64,000 nt of DNA from Solirubrobacter sp035555675 (GTDB lineage: Bacteria > Actinomycetota > Thermoleophilia > Solirubrobacterales > Solirubrobacteraceae). The DNA lies in NCBI GenBank assembly GCA_035555675.1, contig DATMGH010000124.1:38607-102606 (forward strand), written 5' to 3'. This document shows positions 7,953-16,423 of this stretch, piece by piece. The notes below the pieces were generated by a model. That model had not been told where the DNA came from and ran no database searches. It was given only the letters and a program-made list of their open reading frames with translations. Within the stretch, counting starts at the first letter, position 1; every line of letters starts with the position of its first letter. The position numbers and the translations under genes are program-made.

Positions 7953-8948
7953 TCAGCGCCGCAGCGCGGGCGCGATCTGCTGGGTCAGCACGCGCAGGCG
8001 CTCGAGCCGGGCGCGGCCCATCAGCGGGAAGATCAGGTCGTCGACGCCGGTCGCGAGCAGCGCCTGCGCGCGCGGGAGGCACTCGTCGACCGTGCCGGCG
8101 ATCGCGAGCGTCCGCACGAGGTCGTCGGAGATCACCCGCTGGTGGCCCGCGCGCGTCGACAGGTGCTCGGCGTAGTCGTAGTCGGAGCGGGCGCGGGCGA
8201 TCTCCTCGGCGAACGGCTGCAGGCTCGGCGGCAGGGTGTCGACGTCGGCCTGCAGGCGCGCCTGCGCGACCGCCCAGGAGCGCACGTCGGCCAGCGCGGC
8301 GTCGCGGTCGGCGCGGGCCGACAGCGTCGCGATGAAGGCGATGCGCACGTCCGAGCGGGCGCGGCCCGCCTCGCGGATGCCGTCGAGCACCCAGCCGACC
8401 TGGCGCTCGACCAGCTCCGGCTGCGCCGGGCCCATCAGGATCGCGCCGTCCGCCAGCCGGCCGGCGAGCCGGCACATGCGCGGGCGGCTGACCGCGAGGT
8501 ACACCGGCGTCGGCGCGACCTCCTGGGCGAGCCGGAACGGGCGGCCCTCCCATTCGCCCTCCTCGCCGGCGAGGACCGCGCGGAAGAACCGGATCCCGGC
8601 TTCCACCTCGGCGACGCGCGACGGGCGCGCGCCGATGCCGAAGACCGCGGAGTCGCCGGCGCCGAGGCCGAGCAGGGCGCGGCCGCCCGAGAGCTCGGCG
8701 ATCGCGGCGATGGCGTTGGCGGTGACGGTCGGGTGGCGCGAGATCAGGTTCGTGACGCCGGTCCCGAGCCGCATCCGCTCGGTTCGCAGCGCGGACGCGG
8801 CGAGCCCGGCGTAGACGTCCTTCATCGCCAGCTGGGAGTCGATCAGCCAGGTCTCGCCGACCCCGTCGCGCTCGAGCTCGGCGCTGAACGCCATCCAGTC
8901 CTGGAGCGACTCGCGCGGGCCGATGCCGATGCTGATGCTGATGCTCAT
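7953..8948 (-). CDS. LLM-class flavin-dependent oxidoreductase
   Basis: Luciferase-like monooxygenase/F420-dependent reductase of 331 residues. Hallmarks are the alternating Ile/Ser first strand, LGTGVTNLISRHP and LGLGAGDSAVFGIG near residues 60-105, and the TVDECLPRAQALLATGVDDLIF C-terminal region. The family uses FMN or coenzyme F420; F420 is common in these actinobacteria, but the cofactor cannot be decided from sequence. ATG overlaps the TGA of the alpha/beta hydrolase gene. Possible oxygenation or reduction step on a ring substrate. Confidence 0.88.
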   Translation of the reverse strand: MSISISIGIGPRESLQDWMAFSAELERDGVGETWLIDSQLAMKDVYAGLAASALRTERMRLGTGVTNLISRHPTVTANAIAAIAELSGGRALLGLGAGDSAVFGIGARPSRVAEVEAGIRFFRAVLAGEEGEWEGRPFRLAQEVAPTPVYLAVSRPRMCRLAGRLADGAILMGPAQPELVERQVGWVLDGIREAGRARSDVRIAFIATLSARADRDAALADVRSWAVAQARLQADVDTLPPSLQPFAEEIARARSDYDYAEHLSTRAGHQRVISDDLVRTLAIAGTVDECLPRAQALLATGVDDLIFPLMGRARLERLRVLTQQIAPALRR

Positions 8949-9715
8949 GCGCCCGCGATCCGCGCGATGGCGCCGGCGACTTCGGCGGGGCGCTCGACCG
9001 GGAGCGGGTGGCCGGTGTCCGGCAGCACGACCAGCTCGCTGCCGGCGATCCGCTGCGCGATGATCTCGCCCGCGCGCGGCGGGCAGTGCTGGTCGAGCGC
9101 GCCGGCGAGGATCAGCGTCGGCGCGGCGATCGTGGGCAGCTCGTCGTCGAGCGGGCGCTCGCCCAGCCGGGCCATGGCGCGGCAGGCGTTCGCGTACCCG
9201 CGCGGGTCGGCGGTCGACTCGCGGCGGATGTGGCGCCCGTCGGCGCGCTCCTGCGGCTGGACGCGGTAGACGTCGTCGGTGTCCCGGTCCAGCGTCTCGC
9301 GCAGCGCGGGATCGTCGCGCTCGACCAGCGCGACGCGCTCCTCGTACCACGCGCGCGCCGCGCGGTTGACGCGGCTCGACGTGCCGACCAGCGCCAGCGC
9401 CGACACGCGGTCCGGATGGTCGAGCGCGGCGCGCATCGCGATCGTCCCGCCCAGCGAGAAGCCGGCCAGCGTCGCGCGCTCGATGGCGCGCGCGTCGAGC
9501 AGCGCGACCAGGTCCTCGCCGAGCTGCTCGAGCGTGCCGTCGGCGGTGCCGAGCGGCGTGCGCCCGTGCCCGCGCAGGTCGTAGAGCAGCACGCGGTGGC
9601 GCAGCATCAGCGCACCGACGACGCGCCGCCACGCGCGGTGGTCGTCGCCGATCCCGTGGATCAGGACCACGGGGTCGCCGCGGCCGACCTCATAGAAGGC
9701 GGTCGGATCGGGCAT
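8945..9715 (-). CDS. Alpha/beta hydrolase (enol-lactonase-like)
   Basis: Alpha/beta hydrolase of 256 residues with oxyanion-hole strand VVLIHGIGDD, DLRGHGRT, nucleophile elbow GFSLGG, an Asp in GALDQHCP and the catalytic His in DTGHPLPVE. Length and sequence style resemble 3-oxoadipate enol-lactonase and ring-cleavage hydrolases. Sits between the CoA-ligase gene (5-base gap) and the LLM gene (four-base overlap), consistent with hydrolysis of a lactone or thioester intermediate in the same route. Confidence 0.85.
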   Translation of the reverse strand: MPDPTAFYEVGRGDPVVLIHGIGDDHRAWRRVVGALMLRHRVLLYDLRGHGRTPLGTADGTLEQLGEDLVALLDARAIERATLAGFSLGGTIAMRAALDHPDRVSALALVGTSSRVNRAARAWYEERVALVERDDPALRETLDRDTDDVYRVQPQERADGRHIRRESTADPRGYANACRAMARLGERPLDDELPTIAAPTLILAGALDQHCPPRAGEIIAQRIAGSELVVLPDTGHPLPVERPAEVAGAIARIAGA

Positions 9716-9720
9716 GGGCC

Positions 9721-11226
9721 TCAGCTCCCTTCGAGATGCGCGGCGCGCTCGCGCAGCGCGCCGCGGTCGACCTTGCCGGTGACGCCCGTGGGCAGCGCGT
9801 CGATCAGCTCGACGTGCTCCGGCCACTTGTAGCGGGCCAGCTGCGCGCGCTCGAGGTGGGCGACGACCTCGTCCAGCCCCGGTCGCGCGCCGTCGGCCGG
9901 GACGAGGAACGCGACGGCGCGCTCGCCGAGATCGCGGTCCGGGCGGGCGACGACGCACGCGTCCTCGATCTCCGCGCAGGCGCGCAGCAGGTCCTCGACC
10001 TCGAGCGGGTTGACGTTGTTGCCGCCGCGGATGATCGTGTCCTTGATGCGGCCGGTGATGCGCAGGTAGCCGTCGGGGTCGAGCACGCCGAGGTCGCCGA
10101 AGTGCGCCCAGCCGTCCTCGGCGAACGGCCCGTGGGCCTCGCCCCAGTAGCGGTTCTGGACGAGCGGGCCGCGCATGCAGATCTCGCCTTCCGCGCCGGG
10201 TGGCAGCGGGCGGCCCGCCGGGTCGCAGATCAGCAGCTCCGCGCGATCGTGCGGGCGGCCGACCGTGGTCCAGCGCTTCTCGGCCGGGTCCTCCGGGCTC
10301 GGGACGGCCAGCTGGCCGATGTCCATCGCGCCGTAGAAGCTGCAGACGCGGCTGCCGGTGCGCCGCTCCCACGCTTCGGCGACCTGGCGCGGCAGCGGCG
10401 CGCCGGCGGAGAGCGTCGCGCGCAGCGCGCGCAGGTCGGCGCCGGCGAGCGCGGGGGAGGTGAGCATGCGGCCGATCGTGGTCGGGACGCCGGCGAGCAC
10501 GGTGGTCGCGGTCGCGGCCGTCAGCGCGATTGCGCGGTCGGCGGCGAACCGGGGCTCGTGCAGCATCACCAGCGCGGCGCCGGTGCGCAGGGCGTACAGG
10601 CACATCGCGCCGACGCCCTGGGTGATCGGCGACGTCGGCAGCACGCGGTCGCCGGGGCCGAGGCGCAGGCGCGACGTGAAGCCCTCGAACGTGACCTGCT
10701 TGAGCTCGGCGGACAGAGCGGCCAGCTTCGGGAGTCCGGTCGTGCCGGAGGTCATGGCGATCTCGACGATCCGGTCGGGCTGCGGCGGAGCCGGCGCGGG
10801 CACCGGGCCCGGCGCGACGGCGGTCGCGAGCGTCTCCGGGGCGAGCACCGCGGCGTTCGCGGCGTTCGCGGCGGCGGCGATGTGGGGCGCGTCGCTGACG
10901 ATCGCCAGCTTCGCGCCGGTGCGCGCCAGCACGGCGTCGACCTCGCGGCGGCCGACGCCCAGCGGGATCGGGAGCAGGATCGCGCCGAGCGCCGGGATCG
11001 CCAGCTCGAGCGCCACGTAGCGCCAGACGCTCGGCATCGCCACCGCGACCACGTCGCCGGGCTGGACGCCCCGCTGGTGGAGGTCGGCCAGCAGCGCGCG
11101 GACGGCGGCCAGCAGCCGGTCGAAGTCGATCGCCTCGTCCTGGTCGAGGACCGCGGTCGCGCCGCCGCGGCGCGCCGCGTTGCCGGCGAGGTAGCTGAGC
11201 GCGTCGTAGCGGGTGGCGGCGGTCAC
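9721..11226 (-). CDS. AMP-dependent acyl-CoA synthetase/ligase
   Basis: Adenylate-forming acyl-CoA ligase of 501 residues. Seen are the phosphate loop TSGTTGLPK, the acyl-pocket SFYGAMD stretch, the HFGDLGVLD ribose-binding Asp, the hinge GRIKDTIIRGGNNV and the C-terminal catalytic Lys in TGVTGKVDRG. It would activate a carboxylic acid to its CoA thioester, the entry step of the operon. GTG start at 11224-11226 overlaps the TGA of the hydratase gene. The substrate is probably a cyclic or branched acid rather than a long fatty acid, but this is inferred only from the neighbours. Confidence 0.9.
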   Translation of the reverse strand: MTAATRYDALSYLAGNAARRGGATAVLDQDEAIDFDRLLAAVRALLADLHQRGVQPGDVVAVAMPSVWRYVALELAIPALGAILLPIPLGVGRREVDAVLARTGAKLAIVSDAPHIAAAANAANAAVLAPETLATAVAPGPVPAPAPPQPDRIVEIAMTSGTTGLPKLAALSAELKQVTFEGFTSRLRLGPGDRVLPTSPITQGVGAMCLYALRTGAALVMLHEPRFAADRAIALTAATATTVLAGVPTTIGRMLTSPALAGADLRALRATLSAGAPLPRQVAEAWERRTGSRVCSFYGAMDIGQLAVPSPEDPAEKRWTTVGRPHDRAELLICDPAGRPLPPGAEGEICMRGPLVQNRYWGEAHGPFAEDGWAHFGDLGVLDPDGYLRITGRIKDTIIRGGNNVNPLEVEDLLRACAEIEDACVVARPDRDLGERAVAFLVPADGARPGLDEVVAHLERAQLARYKWPEHVELIDALPTGVTGKVDRGALRERAAHLEGS

Positions 11227-11990
11227 GACCCGGTCCACCGCGGCGGGCGCCGCTCCGCGGCGGCGGCGGCACCTTCGGCGGCGTCCGCGCTGGCGCCGAC
11301 CGCGGCCGCCAGCTCGTCGTTGAGTCCCCACGCGGCCGGCTCGCCGGCGACCAGCGAGCGCAGCGCGAGCCGCTTGGACGCCCGGACGGCGAGCGGGCCG
11401 TTGGCCACGATCCGGTCCGCCAGCTCGAGCGCGGCGTCCAGCGCGTGGTTCTCGTCGACGACCCGGTTGACCAGCCCGAGCGCGGCGGCGCGCTCGGCGT
11501 CGATCGGGTCGCCGCACAGGATCAGCTCCAGGGCGAGCGCCGGGGGGAGGCGGTGCGGCAGGCGGACGAGGCCGCCGGAGGCGGCGATCAGCCCGCGCGT
11601 CACCTCGGGCAGGCCGAAGCGGGCGTTGCGGGCGGCGACGACGAGGTCGCACGCCAGCGCGATCTCGAAGCCGCCGCCGAGCGCGGCGCCGTTGACGGCC
11701 GCGATCACGGGCTTGGAGAGCTCGCGGCGCACCAGCCCGGCGAAGCCGCCCGGGACGCCGTTGATGGCCGCGGCCTGCCCGGCCTCGACCGCGCGCAGGT
11801 CCATCCCGGCGCAGAACACGCGCTCGCCGGCGCCGGTCAGGACGATCGCCCAGACGTCGTCGTCGGCGTCGAGTGCGTCGAACGCGTGCGAGAGCGCCTG
11901 GGCGGTGGCGAGGTCGATCGCGTTGGCGCGCGCGGCCCGGTCGATGACGAGGGTCGCGACGCGCCCGCGACGGTGCTGGAGGAGGTCCAT
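11223..11990 (-). CDS. Enoyl-CoA hydratase/isomerase
   Basis: Crotonase-fold protein of 255 residues; oxyanion-hole segments FCAGMDLRA and NGAALGGGFE are intact, with the acidic residue in LPEVTRGL at the second catalytic position. First gene of the six-gene operon; its ATG (11988-11990) follows GGAGGT. Catalyses hydration or isomerisation of an unsaturated acyl-CoA made downstream of the adjacent CoA ligase. The promoter lies in 11991-12060, which holds a box shared with the LysR gene's own promoter. Confidence 0.9.
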   Translation of the reverse strand: MDLLQHRRGRVATLVIDRAARANAIDLATAQALSHAFDALDADDDVWAIVLTGAGERVFCAGMDLRAVEAGQAAAINGVPGGFAGLVRRELSKPVIAAVNGAALGGGFEIALACDLVVAARNARFGLPEVTRGLIAASGGLVRLPHRLPPALALELILCGDPIDAERAAALGLVNRVVDENHALDAALELADRIVANGPLAVRASKRLALRSLVAGEPAAWGLNDELAAAVGASADAAEGAAAAAERRPPRWTGS

Positions 11991-12049
11991 CCGTGGGGCA
12001 CGCTAGATCGCGAGCGCGGTCCGGTCCAAGACGGAATCCGGATGCCCGT

Positions 12050-12064
12050 ATAGGCGCGGGCTAT
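12050..12064. promoter_or_regulatory. LysR-type box ATAG-N7-CTAT before the hydratase operon
   Basis: Inverted repeat ATAG-GCGCGGG-CTAT, with the classical LysR half-site spacing. It lies 60 bases upstream of the hydratase ATG, and its right half overlaps the LysR stop codon. The same motif with the same spacing occurs at 12950-12964. Confidence 0.6.
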
Positions 12065-12951
12065 TGCCGGGCGCGACGCTGCCAGGGGCCCTCGACCAGG
12101 ACGCGCGTGAACTCCGCGGTGAGGTCGGAGAGCTCGTCCGCGGCGACGTACGCCCAGACGCGCCAGGCCACCGGCGGGTCGATGCCGCGGACGTGCGGCG
12201 TCAGCTCGGCGCCGACGTTCTTGATCGGCACCAGCGCCGGGCCGAGCCCGGCGACCGCGAGCCGCGCCGCCGCCTCCACCTGCGCGGTTCTGACGGCGAT
12301 CTGCGGCTCGAACCCGGCGGCGCGACAGGCCTTCAGCGCCTGCTCGCCGAGGCCGTGGCCCTCGTCGTAGAAGACCCACTCGCGGCCGGCGAGCGCGTCC
12401 AGCGTGAGGTCGTGCTCGCCGTGCGCGAGGGGGTCGCCGCTCGGCAGGACCAGCACGAGCTGCTCCCAGCCCAGCTCGATGCGCGCGCCCGGCCAGTCGG
12501 GCGGCAGCGGGCCGACGCCGAGGTCGGCCTCGCCGGCCGCCACCGCGTCCGCGACCTGGACGCGGCTGGCGAACTCCTGCAGGCGGATCGAGACGTCCGG
12601 CCGCTGCTCGTGCCAGCGCGTCAGCGTCTCCGGCAGCACCGCGCTCGCGAGCGAGCGGACGGTGGCGAGCGTGAGGGCGCGCGGCTCGGCGTTGACGGCG
12701 CGGCGGGCGTTCTCCAGGGCGCGGCGGGCGGAGCTGACCGAGGCCTGCGCGTGCCCGAGCAGTGCCTTGCCCGCGGGGGTCGGCCGCACCGGCCCGCGGT
12801 CGCGCCACAGCAGCGGGCCGCCGACTTCGGCCTCGAGCGCCCGGACCTGCTGGGAGAGCGTCGGCTGCGAGACGTGCAGCGCCGTGGCGGCGGCGGTGAA
12901 CGAGCCCTGACGGACGACTTCGAGCAGGTACTCGAGCTGCCGGAGCGTCAT
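12061..12951 (-). CDS. LysR family transcriptional regulator
   Basis: LysR-type regulator of 296 residues: N-terminal helix-turn-helix (residues about 1-60, with FTAAATALHVSQPTLSQQVRALE) and a periplasmic-binding-like effector domain (about 90-290). Same strand as, and just upstream of, the catabolic operon (stop at 12061, operon start at 11990), and divergent from the hydratase-amidase pair at 13022. The duplicated ATAG-N7-CTAT box at its own start and before the operon makes it the likely regulator of both units. The inducer is unknown. Confidence 0.93.
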   Translation of the reverse strand: MTLRQLEYLLEVVRQGSFTAAATALHVSQPTLSQQVRALEAEVGGPLLWRDRGPVRPTPAGKALLGHAQASVSSARRALENARRAVNAEPRALTLATVRSLASAVLPETLTRWHEQRPDVSIRLQEFASRVQVADAVAAGEADLGVGPLPPDWPGARIELGWEQLVLVLPSGDPLAHGEHDLTLDALAGREWVFYDEGHGLGEQALKACRAAGFEPQIAVRTAQVEAAARLAVAGLGPALVPIKNVGAELTPHVRGIDPPVAWRVWAYVAADELSDLTAEFTRVLVEGPWQRRARQ

Positions 12952-12964
12952 AGTCGCAGTCTAT
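12950..12964. promoter_or_regulatory. LysR-type box ATAG-N7-CTAT at the LysR start
   Basis: Inverted repeat ATAG-TCGCAGT-CTAT overlapping the LysR ATG (12949-12951) in the 70-base divergent gap to the second hydratase gene. Identical half-sites and spacing to 12050-12064, as expected for autoregulation and control of the divergent pair. Confidence 0.6.
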
Positions 12965-13021
12965 AGCGGGATCGGCGATGCGCCTTTCTCGACGGGCGCC
13001 GGCGCGCGTAGGCTGGCGGCG

Positions 13022-13720
13022 ATGGAGGGCAACGACCTGCTGGTCGATCGTCCGCGTGACGGCGTCCTGCGCCTGCGGCTGAACCGGCCGGAGCGGCGCA
13101 ACGCGCTCGACGCCGCGCTGGTGGCGGCGCTGAGCGAGGCGCTCGCGCGGGAGGCGGCGCGGGTCGTGTTGCTGTGCTCGGCGTCCGCGGGCTGCTTCTG
13201 CTCGGGGGCGGACCTCAAGCTCGACGATCGCGCGCGGGCGATGGTCAGCGACGCGCTGTACGCGCTGTACGGGCAGATGCGGCGGCTCGAGGCGCCGATC
13301 GTGTGCGCTTTGAGCGGGCCGGCGGTGGGCGGTGGGGCGCAGCTGGCGATCGCGAGCGACCTGCGCGTCGCCGATCCGTCCGCGTGGCTGCGCTTCGTCG
13401 GGCCGGGCCACGGGCTCGCGGTCGGCGCCTGGCGGCTGCCGCGGTTGATCGGCGAGGGGCGCGCGGTCGACCTGTGCTTGACGGGCCGGCGCGTACCGGC
13501 GGATGAGGCGCGCGCGATCGGGCTCGTCGACCGGGTCGGCGACGACGCGGTCGAGACCGGGCTCGCGCTCGCCTCCCAGCTCGCGGCGCTGGACGCGGGC
13601 GCGGTCGCGCGCGTGAAGGCGCTCACAGGCGTCGCGTCCGACCTCCGCGCGCTCGAGCTGGAGGCCGCCGGCAACCGGCCCTGGAACGGCGCCGTCCCCG
13701 CGCACGGCCGGCCGGCATGA
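13022..13720 (+). CDS. Enoyl-CoA hydratase/isomerase family protein
   Basis: Short crotonase-fold protein of 232 residues: RLNRPERRNALD, oxyanion segments FCSGADLKLDD and SGPAVGGGAQLAI, then a region in which the usual catalytic Glu position reads RFVGPGHGLAV, so one classical acidic residue is not obvious. Divergent from the LysR gene; its TGA overlaps the amidase ATG. It may be an isomerase or a hydratase variant acting on the same type of CoA ester as the operon on the other strand. Confidence 0.85.
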   Translation: MEGNDLLVDRPRDGVLRLRLNRPERRNALDAALVAALSEALAREAARVVLLCSASAGCFCSGADLKLDDRARAMVSDALYALYGQMRRLEAPIVCALSGPAVGGGAQLAIASDLRVADPSAWLRFVGPGHGLAVGAWRLPRLIGEGRAVDLCLTGRRVPADEARAIGLVDRVGDDAVETGLALASQLAALDAGAVARVKALTGVASDLRALELEAAGNRPWNGAVPAHGRPA

Positions 13721-15162
13721 ACCCGGCCCCCGACCCGCGCCCCCCTTCGCCGCCCACCGAGCCCGCTCCGCCACCCGGCCGCGGCGCGTCGCCGCCGCCG
13801 ACCGCGTCCTCTCCGCCGCCCACCCGCGACGCGTCGCCGCCCGACGTCGCGCCGCTGTCGCTCTCGGCGCTCGTCGCCGCGCTCGCGGCCGGCGAGCTGT
13901 CGCCGGTCGAGGCGGTCGAAGCCAGCTTGGAGCGCTGCGCGGTCGCGCAGCGGTACGGCGCGTTCGTCGTCGTCGACGATGACGGCGCGCGGCGCGCCGC
14001 GCGGCGGCTCCGGCGGCAGGGCGGTGCGCTGCACGGCGTGCCGGTGGCGGTGAAGGATCTCGTCGACGTCGCCGGGCTTCCGACCGCCGCGGGCCGCGCG
14101 CGGGGGCGGGTGGCGGCGCACGACGCGGCGATCGTGGCCGCGCTGCGGGCGGCGGGCGCGATCGTGCTCGGCAAGACGCGGACCGACGAGCTCGGACTCG
14201 GCACGAGCACGCCCGGAGCCGTCGATCCTCGGGACCCGGAGCGGTCGGTCGGCGGGTCCAGTGGCGGCTCGGCGATCGCGGTCGCGGTCGGCGCCGCGGC
14301 CCTGGCCGTCGCCACCGACACGGCGGGCAGCGCCCGCATCCCGGCGGCGGCGTGCGGCGTCGCCGGGCTCTGCCCCTCCGCCAACGGCCTCCCGCGGGGC
14401 GGCGTGACGTCGACCGCACCGAGCTGCGACCGCGTCGGCCTGATCGCGGCGGGCGCCGACGACCTCGCCCTCGCCTGGCGCGCGCTCACGGGCCGCGGCT
14501 GGGCGCGCCCGAGCCGCGTGGTGACGCTCGCGCGCTCCGCGCTCGGGCCCGTGGACCCGGACCGCGCCGACGCCGCAGACCGCGCCGCCGCGGCGCTCGC
14601 CGGCGCGGCGTCCCTCGTCGACCGCGACTCGAGCCGCGATGACACGCCGCCTTGCGCCGGCCGCGCCGCCGCCGCGTCCCTCGTCGACCCGGACCGCGCC
14701 GCCGCGGTCGTGCGCCTTGCCGCGCCGTCCCTCCGCGCGTTCGGCGCGCCCCGCGCGGTCCTCGTCACCGCCGAGGCCGCCGTGCGGCACCGCGCGACGG
14801 ACGCCGAGGCGCCGGCCGTGCGCGCGCAGCTTGAGTACGGCGCGGCCGTGTCCGCCGGCGAGCTCGCCGCGGCGCGGCGAGCCCTCGACGATCTCGGTGC
14901 CGAACTGCGCCGGGGGATCGGGGACGGCGTGCTCGTCCTGCCGACGCTGCCGGGCCCGCCGCCGCGCTGGGACGAGATCGTCACCGTCGAGGATCAGCTG
15001 CGCAGCATCGGCCGGTTGACGCGCCTGTGCGGGCCCGTCAACACGTCCGGGCTGGTCGCCGCGTCCGTGCCCTACGGCACCGACGCCGGCGGGCGCCCGC
15101 TCGCCGTGCAGCTCGTCGCCGCGAGCGAGGCCGCGGTGCTCGGCGCGGCGCTCGCCCTGTAG
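13717..15162 (+). CDS. Amidase-signature family amidohydrolase
   Basis: Amidase of 481 residues. The Ser-cisSer-Lys triad is visible: Lys in VPVAVKD, the glycine/serine core GGSSGGSA and the nucleophile Ser in TDTAGSARIPAA. The first 45 residues are an unusual Pro/Ser/Thr-rich extension, so a start further in (before PLSLSALVAAL) is possible, but the ATGA overlap with the hydratase favours the start given. Probably releases a carboxylic acid from an amide, which the acyl-CoA ligase could then activate. An internal ASLVD segment is repeated at about residues 303 and 326. Confidence 0.88.
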   Translation: MNPAPDPRPPSPPTEPAPPPGRGASPPPTASSPPPTRDASPPDVAPLSLSALVAALAAGELSPVEAVEASLERCAVAQRYGAFVVVDDDGARRAARRLRRQGGALHGVPVAVKDLVDVAGLPTAAGRARGRVAAHDAAIVAALRAAGAIVLGKTRTDELGLGTSTPGAVDPRDPERSVGGSSGGSAIAVAVGAAALAVATDTAGSARIPAAACGVAGLCPSANGLPRGGVTSTAPSCDRVGLIAAGADDLALAWRALTGRGWARPSRVVTLARSALGPVDPDRADAADRAAAALAGAASLVDRDSSRDDTPPCAGRAAAASLVDPDRAAAVVRLAAPSLRAFGAPRAVLVTAEAAVRHRATDAEAPAVRAQLEYGAAVSAGELAAARRALDDLGAELRRGIGDGVLVLPTLPGPPPRWDEIVTVEDQLRSIGRLTRLCGPVNTSGLVAASVPYGTDAGGRPLAVQLVAASEAAVLGAALAL

Positions 15163-15174
15163 CGGGCGACGACG

Positions 15175-15753
15175 CTAGACCAGGCCGCGGACCGCGCGGT
15201 CGAGGTACGTGAGGTCGGCGGCCGCCGGCTCCCGGCCGGCGTGCCGCGCGGCGCCGACCACCAGGCTCTGGATCAGCTCGGCGACGAGCGGCCGATCGCG
15301 TTCGGGCAGCCCGGCGGCCGCGAGCGTGTCCAGCAGCGGCTGCGTCATCCGCTGGTGCGCGGTCGACAGGCGCGCTCGCGCGGCCGGATCGAGCTCGGGC
15401 ACGAGCGTGCCGATCCGGCGCATCAGCTCGTGCTCGGGGCAGGCGGCGTACTCGAGCTGGTCGCGCGCCCAGGCCACGATCCGGTCCTGCGGCGTTCCCG
15501 GCCGGTTCAGGATCGCCGTCGTGCGCTCGATCTGCCGCGGCACCTCCTGCTCGAACCAGCGCAGCAGGATGTGCGCCTTGTCCGGGAAGTAGCGGTACAG
15601 CGAGTTGCGGGCGAGGCCGATCCGGCCGGCGATGTCGGCCAGCGTCACGTGCTCGTAGCCGCGCTCGACGAACAGGGCGATGGCCGCGTTGAAGACGGCG
15701 GCCTCCTGCTCGGCGACGTGCTCGGCGACGCTGGCGGCTTTGATCCGTGGCAC
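15175..15753 (-). CDS. TetR family transcriptional regulator
   Basis: TetR-type repressor of 192 residues. The DNA-binding domain occupies residues about 12-60 (TLADIAGRIGLARNSLYRYFPDK); the rest is a variable helical ligand domain. GTG start at 15751-15753, four bases before the end of the ABC gene region, so it is the third gene of the permease-ATPase-regulator unit. The strong palindrome at 17516-17558, just before the permease start, is its likely operator, giving autoregulation of an efflux-type system. Convergent with the amidase gene. Confidence 0.9.
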   Translation of the reverse strand: MPRIKAASVAEHVAEQEAAVFNAAIALFVERGYEHVTLADIAGRIGLARNSLYRYFPDKAHILLRWFEQEVPRQIERTTAILNRPGTPQDRIVAWARDQLEYAACPEHELMRRIGTLVPELDPAARARLSTAHQRMTQPLLDTLAAAGLPERDRPLVAELIQSLVVGAARHAGREPAAADLTYLDRAVRGLV

Positions 15754-15754
15754 G

Positions 15755-16423
15755 TCAGGTCAGCCGGCCGTCCGCGAGGTGCAGGTGCACGTCCGCCTGC
15801 GACAGCGGCGCCTGGTCGTGGGTGACGATCAGCGTCGCGAGCTCGCGCTCGCGGGTCACGCGGGCGAGCAGGTCGCTCACCTGCTCGGCCAGCTCGGGGT
15901 CGAGCGCGGCCGTCGGCTCGTCGGCCAGCAGCACGCTGGGCTCGGCCATCAGGGCGCGGGCGATCCCGACCCGCTGGCGCTCCCCGCCGGACAGCTTGCC
16001 GGGCAGGGATCCCTCCTGCCCGCCGACGCCGAGGTCGGCGAGCAGCCCGCGGGCGCGCTCGGTCGCACCGTGGCGGCGGCCGAGCACGTGGGCGACGAGT
16101 TGCAACTGCTCGAGCGCCGTCAGGTTCGGGATCAGGTTCGCGCTCTGGTAGACGATCCCGATTTGCCGGCCGCGCAGCCGGGTCCGGTGCCGCTCGCTCA
16201 GCGTCGCGGTCGGGTCGGCGTGCAGGAGCACCTCGCCGATCGCCGGCCGGCGCAGCAGGCCCGCGATCGACAGCAGCGTCGACTTGCCGCTGCCCGACCG
16301 GCCGGTGATCACGGTGATCTCGCCGGGGCGCAGGTCGAGGTCGACGCCGTCGAGCAGGACCCGTTCGCCGGTCCCGTCCGGGACGGCGGCGCGAACGCCC
16401 CGCAGTGCGAGCGTGCCGCTCAC
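15755..16423 (-). CDS. ABC transporter ATP-binding protein (MacB/LolD type)
   Basis: ATPase subunit of 222 residues: Walker A GRSGSGKST (about residue 40), Q-loop YQSANLIPNLTALEQL, signature LSGGERQRVGIARAL, Walker B VLLADEPTAALD, and the switch His in IVTHDQ. Length and sequence are those of the MacB/LolD/FtsE group, which work with FtsX-like permeases. GTG start at 16421-16423 overlaps the permease TGA. Likely drives mechanotransmission or export of a lipid or peptide rather than import. Confidence 0.93.
   Translation of the reverse strand: MSGTLALRGVRAAVPDGTGERVLLDGVDLDLRPGEITVITGRSGSGKSTLLSIAGLLRRPAIGEVLLHADPTATLSERHRTRLRGRQIGIVYQSANLIPNLTALEQLQLVAHVLGRRHGATERARGLLADLGVGGQEGSLPGKLSGGERQRVGIARALMAEPSVLLADEPTAALDPELAEQVSDLLARVTRERELATLIVTHDQAPLSQADVHLHLADGRLT

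Noticed and set aside
9736..12006. 756-residue plus-strand frame antisense to the CoA-ligase/hydratase genes
   Set aside because: Arg/Gly/Ala-rich shadow of real genes on the other strand, a common effect of GC-rich third codon positions.
13981..14990. Several plus-strand Arg-rich frames within the amidase gene
   Set aside because: Shadow frames; the amidase catalytic triad lies in the 13717 frame.
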